Below, in pieces: positions 26,233 through 32,642 of a stretch of DNA of 37,987 nt. The position numbers were made by a program, and so were the translations under genes. Numbering within the stretch: position 1 is the stretch's first letter; each line of letters begins with the position of its first letter. The notes under the pieces were generated by a model. The model was not told where the DNA came from. It saw nothing but the letters and a program-made list of their open reading frames with translations, and searched no databases. The stretch spans positions 1 to 37,987 of the forward strand of contig CBKZAG010000009.1 in NCBI GenBank assembly GCA_966692625.1, in the 5' to 3' direction. The stretch comes from CAMLOF01 sp966692625. GTDB taxonomy: Bacteria; Pseudomonadota; Gammaproteobacteria; Burkholderiales; Burkholderiaceae_C.

Positions 26233-27354
26233 ATGCCCCCGCTGAACCGCCGGCAATGGCTGGCCATGGGCACCCTGCCCTGGCTCGCCCCGTTCGCATC
26301 GGGTCCGGTCTTCGCTGGCACCAACGGGGCAGGCTCTGTCAGGCTGCTTGCCACATGGCGTGACGGTGCCCAAGAACGCGTCGGTGTGGTTGAGGTCACC
26401 GCCACGGGCACCGAACTGCGAAGCGAAGTACGGCACCAGCAGGAACTGCCCGGGCGCGCACACGGGCTGCTGGCTCGGGCGGACGGCAGCGTCATCGTAC
26501 TGGCCAGACGCCCTGGTGACTGGCTGCTGGAATGGCACCCTGGCAGGGCCACCGAAAAGTGGCACTGGCTGCAAGGCGAAAAACGCCTGAACGGACATGG
26601 GCAACTCCGAAACGACGGATTGCTGCTGACCACCGAAACCGACCAGGACAGCGGCGATGGCTGGATTGGACTGCGCGACGTGACCCAGGGCACGGTGCTG
26701 GCGCACTGGCCCAGCCACGGATTGGACCCGCACGAGTTGCTGCGCTTGCCGCAGGCACTCGGGCGCTTTCCCGCTGGCACGCTGATGGTTGCCAACGGCG
26801 GTATCCCCACCCACGCCGAAACAGGCAGGCAAAAGCTCCTGGCAACAGGCATGGATGCATCGCTCGTTGCCATGGATCCCGCCAATGGCCGCCTGCTCGG
26901 GCAATGGCGCCTGCCGGACGAAAGGTTAAGCATCCGTCACCTAGCCTGGGACGCCGTGACCCGGCAGTTGGGCATTGCCTTGCAGGCGGAACACGACGAC
27001 CCGGCAACGCGTGCACAAGGCCCCGTGCTGGCAACCTGGAACGGTGAATCTCTGCGGCCTGCCATTCACCCGCCACTGGCAGGCTATGGCGGCAGCATCT
27101 GCGCCCGCCCGGGGGGCGGCTTCATCGTGAGTTGCACGCGGGCCAACCGCATCGCCGCTTTTGACGGCACAGGTCAGCACCTGGCGGATGCCGAGGGGCC
27201 TGAGGCCTGCGCGCTGGCATCAGATGGAACCCAGATCTGGTTCGGAACGAAGGCGCGGATTGCGCGAGTGGGCAACGCGACTTTGGTGCGGCAGCAAGAC
27301 ACCCTGCTGGGCGGCTCGCAACTGCAGATTGACAATCACTGGCTGCTGCTCTGA
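26233..27354 (+). CDS. DUF1513 family protein, exported
   Basis: 373 residues from the ATG at 26233; a GTG at 26221, directly after the previous stop, would add four residues. The N-terminus (PPLNRRQWLAMGTLPWLAPFA) has a twin Arg followed by a hydrophobic stretch, so export by Tat or Sec is likely. The body has propeller-like repeats (GRAHGLLARADGSVIVLARRPGDWLLEW, LDPHELLRLP, LMVANGGIPTHAETGRQKL, SLVAMDPANGRLLGQWRL) that are typical of DUF1513. The biochemical role of DUF1513 is not known; the family regularly accompanies imelysins and di-heme oxidoreductases. Its 3' end overlaps the convergent DUF2325-like gene by 19 bases. Confidence 0.85.
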   Translation: MPPLNRRQWLAMGTLPWLAPFASGPVFAGTNGAGSVRLLATWRDGAQERVGVVEVTATGTELRSEVRHQQELPGRAHGLLARADGSVIVLARRPGDWLLEWHPGRATEKWHWLQGEKRLNGHGQLRNDGLLLTTETDQDSGDGWIGLRDVTQGTVLAHWPSHGLDPHELLRLPQALGRFPAGTLMVANGGIPTHAETGRQKLLATGMDASLVAMDPANGRLLGQWRLPDERLSIRHLAWDAVTRQLGIALQAEHDDPATRAQGPVLATWNGESLRPAIHPPLAGYGGSICARPGGGFIVSCTRANRIAAFDGTGQHLADAEGPEACALASDGTQIWFGTKARIARVGNATLVRQQDTLLGGSQLQIDNHWLLL

Positions 27355-27785
27355 GCGGTTGCGCACACCAGCGGGTCGATGGCCCCGTCGCATTGCGCCC
27401 CGGTACGGGAACAAGCGCCGTCGGCCTGCAGCCAGTGGTGCGCGTGCCCAACGCAGGCCACTTGGCACAGCACCTGGAAGGCCGCATCTGCGACGGCGCC
27501 AACGGGTACCAAGCTGGGTTGCAACGCATTTGGCTTGCGTGCCTGCACGGCCGCAGCACCCAGGCCCCACAGCACCTGCGTGCGGGCCTGCAACAACTGC
27601 CCGCGAAGGCGGACAATCTCGGCCTCCAGCGTCTGCACCTGGCGGCGCTGCTCGCTCAGCATGTCGTCCAGACGCCCTTGCAGCCGCGCGAGTGTTCGCG
27701 TCAGGGCGCCGTGCTCGGCACCCAGGGCTGCATCAGCCATTTGGTGATGAACGGCACACTCAGGCCGCCCGTGCGTGATGTTCAT
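27336..27785 (-). CDS. Small DUF2325-like protein with coiled coil, last gene of the heme operon
   Basis: 149 residues. The ATG at 27785 has a strong GGAAGGGAG ribosome site and overlaps the end of hmuV by 26 bases. Residues ~20-70 are a coiled coil (ARLQGRLDDMLSEQRRQVQT, EAEIVRLRGQLLQAR). The C-terminal part CQVACVGHAHHWLQADGACS then RTGAQC resembles the end of DUF2325 domains (CQTGCVSH..W.....C.RTG..C), but the first half of that domain is not evident. The Cys/His cluster could bind iron, heme or another metal. It lacks a signal peptide, so it acts in the cytoplasm. Assignment to DUF2325 is by eye and needs a profile search. Confidence 0.65.
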   Translation of the reverse strand: MNITHGRPECAVHHQMADAALGAEHGALTRTLARLQGRLDDMLSEQRRQVQTLEAEIVRLRGQLLQARTQVLWGLGAAAVQARKPNALQPSLVPVGAVADAAFQVLCQVACVGHAHHWLQADGACSRTGAQCDGAIDPLVCATAQSSSQ

Positions 27786-28632
27786 GTGGACTCCCTTCCT
27801 GCAACAAATCGCCAGCCCTGTGCACCAGTTGCACAGGGCCGCCAAAAAGCAACTGATCCTGACCGTTCGCGCCGCGCACAGCCTGAACGCCCACACCCCA
27901 GACACTGGCCACCAAGGGCGGAACCAACACCCGTTGGGGCGGCCCGCTGCCCACCAGCCGGCCACGGTCCAGCACGCAAACCTGGTCGGCGTAGCGCAGG
28001 GCCAGGTTCAGGTCGTGCAACACTGCGATCACGCCTACACCACGCTCGTGGGCCCATTGCCGCGCCAAGGCCAGGACGCGGTGCTGGTGCTGCAGGTCCA
28101 ATGCGGCTGTGGGCTCGTCCAGCAGCAGCCAGCCCGACCCATCGGCGCGCGGCTCCCAGATTTGCGCCAGTACGCGTGCCAGTTGCACACGTGCGCGCTC
28201 CCCGCCGCTGAGGCTGTTGATGTGGCGGCGCCGCAGGTGCGCAACTTCGGTGGCCAGCAACGCCTGGGTGACGATGCCCGCCTCGTCCGGCGCAGGCTGC
28301 AGGCGGTGGGGGTAGCGCCCCAACTCCACCACTTCCTGCACGGTGAAGTCGAACACCACCGCCGTGTCCTGCAGCATGACGGCTCGCTGGCGGGCCAGAC
28401 GTGCCGCGGGCCAGCCGGTCATTTCGCACCCATGCAGGGTGCAATGACCGTGCGATGGTTTGCGCAGGCCCGCCAGCACCGACAACAACGTGGACTTGCC
28501 CGCGCCGTTGGGCCCCAGGATGACGCAGACCTTGCCGGGGCGCGCCTTCAGGTCCACGGCATCGAGCAGGGCCACGCCGCCCGCATGCACACTTACCCTG
28601 TCCGCCACGAGGGCGTTTGCGTCTGGCACCAT
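27760..28632 (-). CDS. hmuV: Hemin ABC transporter ATP-binding protein
   Basis: 290 residues. The ATG at 28632 forms a TGATG overlap with the hmuU stop; an upstream GTG in frame is less likely. Walker A is GPNGAGKST (40-48), Q-loop region AVMLQDTAVVFDFTV, ABC signature LSGGERARVQLARVLAQ, Walker B WLLLDEPTAALD, and the switch His in VLHDLNLALRYAD. The insertion WEPRADGSG between signature and Walker B is common in HmuV-type ATPases. It powers import of heme through HmuU. The extended C-terminal tail (after VWGVGVQAV) overlaps the start of the DUF2325-like gene. Confidence 0.92.
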   Translation of the reverse strand: MVPDANALVADRVSVHAGGVALLDAVDLKARPGKVCVILGPNGAGKSTLLSVLAGLRKPSHGHCTLHGCEMTGWPAARLARQRAVMLQDTAVVFDFTVQEVVELGRYPHRLQPAPDEAGIVTQALLATEVAHLRRRHINSLSGGERARVQLARVLAQIWEPRADGSGWLLLDEPTAALDLQHQHRVLALARQWAHERGVGVIAVLHDLNLALRYADQVCVLDRGRLVGSGPPQRVLVPPLVASVWGVGVQAVRGANGQDQLLFGGPVQLVHRAGDLLQEGSPHEHHARAA

Positions 28633-29705
28633 CACCACGCCCCCTTTTGTGTGCGCAGCAGCGCGATAAAAAAGGGCACCCCCATCAACGCGGTCAACAC
28701 GCCCAAGGGCAGCTCTGCCGGTTGTGCCCAGGTGCGTGCCGCCGCGTCCGCCAACAAAACCAACACTGCTCCCGACAGCGCCGACCCGGGCAAGACCCAG
28801 CGGTGGTCCGGACCGGCAACGAGCCGGACCATATGGGGGGCCACCAAACCCACGAAACCGATGATTCCGGTGGTGGCCGTCACGGCACCCACCGACAGGG
28901 CGGTCAAGACCACCACCCGCCGCTTGACACTCTCCACGGGCACGCCCATCAGCACAGCCTGGGCCTCACCCAGCGCCAATGCATTCAAGGGCCGCGCCAG
29001 CCTCAAGCCAGCCGCCAGGGTCACCGCCGTCAGAACCGTCACCAGCGCCACGGCACTCCAGCGCGCCGCGCCCAGGCTGCCCAGCATCCAAAATTGGAAG
29101 TTGCGCAACTGCTCGTCCGTCGCCAGAAAGTTGAGCATGCCCAGCCCGGCCCCGGCCAGCGCGTTCACGGCAATGCCCGCCAGCAACATCAGGCCGACGC
29201 GGCTGCCGCCCTCGCTGCGCGACAGCGCGTAGATGACGGCGGTGACCGCCAAGCCGCCCGCAAATGACATGGAGACCAGAGCCCAACTGCCCAGCGTGCG
29301 CGGCAAGTCCGGAAGCCAGGCCGCCCCTAGCACTATGGTGGCGCCCGCCGCCAGCGCGGCTCCGCTGCTCACCCCGACGAGACCCGGGTCTGCCAGCGGG
29401 TTGCGAAACAGCCCCTGCATCAGCGCGCCCGCCAGCGCCAGCCCCGCCCCTGCGCTCACCGCCAAGATCAGACGCGGCAGGCGGATGCTGAAGAACACCA
29501 GCCGATCACCCGAAACCCGCGCGTCCCCCTCCCCCCACAGCCAGCCAGGCACCTGCGAAACATCAAGCCGGTACGCCCCCTGCCCCGCCGCGAACACAAA
29601 GGCGCACAGCAGCAGCAACGCGAGCACGGCCAGCAACCACGGCCCCGGCAAGCGCCCTGGCGTACCTCCCCAGGGCTTGTGGCGATTCGCTGCCAGCGCG
29701 GTCAT
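28632..29705 (-). CDS. hmuU: Hemin ABC transporter permease (FecCD family)
   Basis: 357 residues; the ATG at 29705 overlaps the upstream stop (ATGA), while an in-frame start at 29729 would lie inside the VOC-like gene. About nine to ten membrane segments are visible, with family landmarks RLPRLILAVSAGAGLALAGA, LMQGLFRNPLADPGLVGVSS, LMLLAGIAVNALAGAG, the WMLGSL motif, and GIIGFVGLVAPHMVRLVAGPDHR, the cytoplasmic coupling region that contacts the ATPase. It forms the inner-membrane channel for heme delivered by HmuT. No second permease gene is present, so it presumably works as a homodimer as in HmuUV/BtuCD. Confidence 0.92.
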   Translation of the reverse strand: MTALAANRHKPWGGTPGRLPGPWLLAVLALLLLCAFVFAAGQGAYRLDVSQVPGWLWGEGDARVSGDRLVFFSIRLPRLILAVSAGAGLALAGALMQGLFRNPLADPGLVGVSSGAALAAGATIVLGAAWLPDLPRTLGSWALVSMSFAGGLAVTAVIYALSRSEGGSRVGLMLLAGIAVNALAGAGLGMLNFLATDEQLRNFQFWMLGSLGAARWSAVALVTVLTAVTLAAGLRLARPLNALALGEAQAVLMGVPVESVKRRVVVLTALSVGAVTATTGIIGFVGLVAPHMVRLVAGPDHRWVLPGSALSGAVLVLLADAAARTWAQPAELPLGVLTALMGVPFFIALLRTQKGAW

Positions 29706-30256
29706 GCGGGCACCCACTGGGTCATGCAAACGAGATTGCCGTCGCCGTCACGCCAGTGGGCCTCCCAGGCGCCCCAGGGCTGCAGCAACGGCGCGGGCTC
29801 CAGCAACCAATCGGCGTGCAACGGCTGGCGCCCCATCAACGCTGTGCGGCCCTGGCGCGCGATGGCCTGATGCATCGCTTCGTGCACACGGTGCACATCG
29901 CCCAAGCGCACGGTGTATGTGGCCGGACGGAAGACAGCCGCGTCCTGCACACGGGATCCGCTTTCAAAGCGCGCTGGGGGCGCACCGCAACCCCACAGCA
30001 TCAGTCTGAGCCCCTCCAGATTCAACGACGCGACTGTTCCGGACACCCACTGGTGCAGACCGAACCCCAACACGTGCACATAGTCCAACACCGCACGGTT
30101 CAGGTCAGGCGTGAACAGGGTCAGTGTAGGCGGCCCCTGCGGGGCAGGGCATCGGCACAGGCCCGCGACGGTCTCGAATGCAGGAGGCGACGACACATCA
30201 TCGCCAGCACAAGCGCGGCGCAACAATACCCCCTGTGGCGGTTTTTCCGGCTTCAT
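29702..30256 (-). CDS. VOC (glyoxalase/bleomycin resistance)-like protein inside the heme operon
   Basis: 184 residues. The ATG at 30256 overlaps the hmuT stop (ATGA), and the gene overlaps hmuU at its end, so it is fully embedded in the operon. After a ~40-residue N-terminal extension with Cys16, Cys34 and Cys36 comes a VOC-like module: LTLFTPDLNRAVLDYVHVLGF, ASLNLEGLRLMLWGCG, a YTVRLGDVHRVHEAMHQAI helix, and WGAWEAHWRDGDGNLVCMTQW, the usual ending with D-G-N. VOC proteins bind divalent metals or sequester ligands. Here it might handle heme breakdown products or iron, but no function is established. There is no signal peptide. Confidence 0.7.
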   Translation of the reverse strand: MKPEKPPQGVLLRRACAGDDVSSPPAFETVAGLCRCPAPQGPPTLTLFTPDLNRAVLDYVHVLGFGLHQWVSGTVASLNLEGLRLMLWGCGAPPARFESGSRVQDAAVFRPATYTVRLGDVHRVHEAMHQAIARQGRTALMGRQPLHADWLLEPAPLLQPWGAWEAHWRDGDGNLVCMTQWVPA

Positions 30257-31164
30257 GAGCGCACCAGCCTTTCGTGCAGTTCGGCAACGGCCTCGGGCAA
30301 GCGCGGCCCGAAACCCAGCAGGGCCAGTGCATCCATGTGTAGCAGACCATTGGCCTTGCGGCGCAGCGGCTCGGCCAGCACCAATTCCGGACGCTGCCAG
30401 AAGCGCGCCTCTCCGCCAATGGCCTCCAGCCCCTGTGTGGTGGTCAGGATCACGTCGGGGGTGGCCACGGCCAGAGCTTCGGCCGTCATGGGGCGGTAGC
30501 CCTGAAAACCGGCCAGCGCATTGCACCCCCCAGCAAAGCGGATCACCGCTTCGGCAGCGGTGCGCTCCCCTGCCACCATGGGGCTGCCGCCGTGCGCCAG
30601 CACGAACAGCACCCGAGGCTGCCCAGCTCTTGCCGTGCGCACGCGGGCCTGTGTACCGCTCCAGCGTTGCTGCATCGCTGCCCAGACGGGCCCAGCCTGC
30701 GCCACGCGGTCTGCAGCACGGGCCACGGCATCCAGCTTGCGCCGCACCTCGTCCCAGGTGTGGTCGGATTCGACCAGGTGCACCGCCACGCCAGCGCCAC
30801 GCAGTTGCGCCAGCACCGCTGGCGGCCCGGCTTCGGACGTGGCGATCACCGCATCCGGCCGCAGCGACAAAACGCCCTCTGCCGATAGCTGGCGCATATA
30901 GCCCACCTTGGGCGTGCGTGCGGCATCGGCCGGGTAAAGGCTCGTGGTGTCAGTGCCCACCAGCTGTGCCTGCGTGCCCAGCAGGTAGACCATCTCGGTG
31001 ATCGCGCCGCCCACGGTCACCAGCCTGGGGGCCGCCTTCGCATGCGCCACAGTCGCAGCCAAGCCAGACAGCCCGCCCGCCGTAGCCAGTGAACAGACGC
31101 CTGCTGCGGCGCGCTTCAGCCAGTCTCTGCGCGGCTGATCGAAATCGCTCATGCTCTTCATCAC
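30253..31164 (-). CDS. hmuT: Hemin ABC transporter substrate-binding protein
   Basis: 303 residues. The N-terminus has RRDWLKRAAAGVCSLATAGG, a twin-arginine-like signal followed by AHA cleavage. The body is a class III binding protein: RLVTVGGAITEMVYLLGTQAQLVGTDTTSLYP, VGYMRQLSAEGVLSLRPDAVIAT, VLFVLAHGGSPMVAGERTAAEAVI, AGGCNALAGFQGYRPMTAEAL. HmuT takes heme from the outer-membrane receptor and hands it to HmuUV. It starts 6 bases after the hemS stop. In-frame ATGs at 31161 and 31152 are alternatives. The Tat call rests on the RR pair only. Confidence 0.92.
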   Translation of the reverse strand: MMKSMSDFDQPRRDWLKRAAAGVCSLATAGGLSGLAATVAHAKAAPRLVTVGGAITEMVYLLGTQAQLVGTDTTSLYPADAARTPKVGYMRQLSAEGVLSLRPDAVIATSEAGPPAVLAQLRGAGVAVHLVESDHTWDEVRRKLDAVARAADRVAQAGPVWAAMQQRWSGTQARVRTARAGQPRVLFVLAHGGSPMVAGERTAAEAVIRFAGGCNALAGFQGYRPMTAEALAVATPDVILTTTQGLEAIGGEARFWQRPELVLAEPLRRKANGLLHMDALALLGFGPRLPEAVAELHERLVRS

Positions 31165-31170
31165 TGGGCC

Positions 31171-32271
31171 TCACGCGCACACCACCGGTTCCACCACAGG
31201 CAAGTGGCTCAGGATGTCACGCCAAGCCTGCAGCTCGGGCTGCCCTGGCTTGCGCGCACCAAAGAACATGGCCATCAGGCCACCGTCCTGGTCAAACACT
31301 TCCAGCGAGGTGACCGCGCCATCGCTGGTGGGCTTTTCCACAACCCAGCAATTGCCAATGCAGTCCTCGCGCAGATGTAGGTTGAAGCCCGGGTCCAGCA
31401 CGTTGAGCCAGCGCTTGCCGTGCACGTCCATGGACTCCACACGCTTGACCGGGCCGGTATGGATCTGGATGCAGCCCGGGCTGCCCACGAAGGCCATGAC
31501 GGGGGTACCGTCGAAGGCGGCTTCATGCAGGGTCTCGGCCACCGCCGAGCGCTCCACCCGATGCGTGTACTGACCTTGCACCAAGCGCAGCGCCTGCTGG
31601 CGTTCCACGCCGAACTGGCGCAACAACGGAAAGAACTGGTGCGTGTCGGTCATGGCACCCCAGGCCTGTGAAAAAGCGGTCACATCCACCACCACGCTGC
31701 CGGCCAGGGCGCCACGCCCGGCCTTGGTCTCGAAATCGTGAGCCTGCGCGGGCTCGGCATGCGCTTCGATCACGGTGCGCCACGCAGCCAAGTCTGTTGC
31801 CTCGCGCAGGAATATCTTGTGCACCGCCGTGCCATGGCGGTCAAAGAACTGCAGGCTGCCAGCCACGTCCTTGCCGGCGTCCGTCACGGCATAGCCGGCA
31901 TGCCAGTGCTCGAAGAACAGCCGCAGGTCGATGTCCGCCCCCAACGCCAGCCCTACCTGTCCTTGGGCCGAAAGCTTGTCGTACACACCGGTTTTCTCGT
32001 GGACCACGGATTCGTTACGGGTCAGTGCCATCAGCGGCCCGCAAGCCTTCAAGGCCTTGAGCAGGTCGATCCAGGGGCCGCGCAAAGCCATGGCCATGAA
32101 GCCGCCCGGGTGCACACCCGGCCCATGAACCAGGGAATGCGCCTCCACGGCAGCCCCTTCAGACACCCCGAGCGACTCTGCCGCCTCCTTGGCGCGCAAG
32201 CCAGATGCCCGTGCCAGGGCGAACCGTTCGCGCAACGCCGTGGCACGCGCGGTGCGTTCATGTTGAGACAT
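31171..32271 (-). CDS. hemS: Hemin-degrading factor HemS/HmuS
   Basis: 366 residues from the ATG at 32271, which has AGGAG at the right distance; the frame is open upstream but that part runs through a neighbouring gene. The protein shows the tandem-repeat architecture of the family: repeat 1 (FALARASGLRAKEAAESLGV, VMALTRNESVVHEKTGVYDK-like region, LFFEHWHAGYAV) and repeat 2 (FPLLRQFGVERQQALRLV, GCIQIHTGPVKRVE, WLNVLDPGFNLHLREDCI, VFDQDGGLMAMFFGARKPGQ). HemS proteins bind heme in the cytoplasm and either degrade it or pass it to a heme oxygenase. No separate heme oxygenase gene is present in this operon. Confidence 0.92.
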   Translation of the reverse strand: MSQHERTARATALRERFALARASGLRAKEAAESLGVSEGAAVEAHSLVHGPGVHPGGFMAMALRGPWIDLLKALKACGPLMALTRNESVVHEKTGVYDKLSAQGQVGLALGADIDLRLFFEHWHAGYAVTDAGKDVAGSLQFFDRHGTAVHKIFLREATDLAAWRTVIEAHAEPAQAHDFETKAGRGALAGSVVVDVTAFSQAWGAMTDTHQFFPLLRQFGVERQQALRLVQGQYTHRVERSAVAETLHEAAFDGTPVMAFVGSPGCIQIHTGPVKRVESMDVHGKRWLNVLDPGFNLHLREDCIGNCWVVEKPTSDGAVTSLEVFDQDGGLMAMFFGARKPGQPELQAWRDILSHLPVVEPVVCA

Positions 32272-32303
32272 GGTGGTGTACTCCTGTGAGATCGTTGAAA
32301 ACG

Positions 32304-32615
32304 TCACTGCACGCTGCGGTGTGCTTCGTGCCACAAGCGTTGGGGCGTGGCACTGGCCATGGCCGAGCCTTCGATGTCGAACTGCTGCCAGTTCTTTTGC
32401 AACCGTGCCAGCACGGTTCGAAAAGCCTCGGTCAACCCCGGGTGCTGGTGCAGGAAAAACAGATTCGAGGCGATCTTTTTCGCCATCAACCCTCGATGCA
32501 CGGCGTCGTCCGACTGCGCGTGCCCGGTCATCAGCGCCAGGGTGCCTGCCAGCAGCGCTTCCACACAGGGCAAGGTGTACTCGCCGTCCTGGTCCACATG
32601 GATGTCGGTGTTCAT
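32304..32615 (-). CDS. Unknown small protein between the heme receptor and hemS
   Basis: 103 residues, family not recognised. It lies 27 bases after the receptor stop and 32 bases before hemS, so it is part of the operon. There is no signal peptide or membrane helix. The N-terminal ~45 residues (YTLPCVEALLAGTLALMTGH) and the following LMAKKIASNLFFLHQHPGLTEAFRTVLARLQKNW region are predicted by eye to be helical, with His at several positions. A role as a small heme or iron chaperone is possible but only suggested by location. A clean ribosome site (AGGAG, minus strand, about 8 bases before the ATG) supports translation. Confidence 0.7.
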   Translation of the reverse strand: MNTDIHVDQDGEYTLPCVEALLAGTLALMTGHAQSDDAVHRGLMAKKIASNLFFLHQHPGLTEAFRTVLARLQKNWQQFDIEGSAMASATPQRLWHEAHRSVQ

Positions 32616-32642
32616 GGCATGAGCCTCCTGTCGTAAAGAAAA

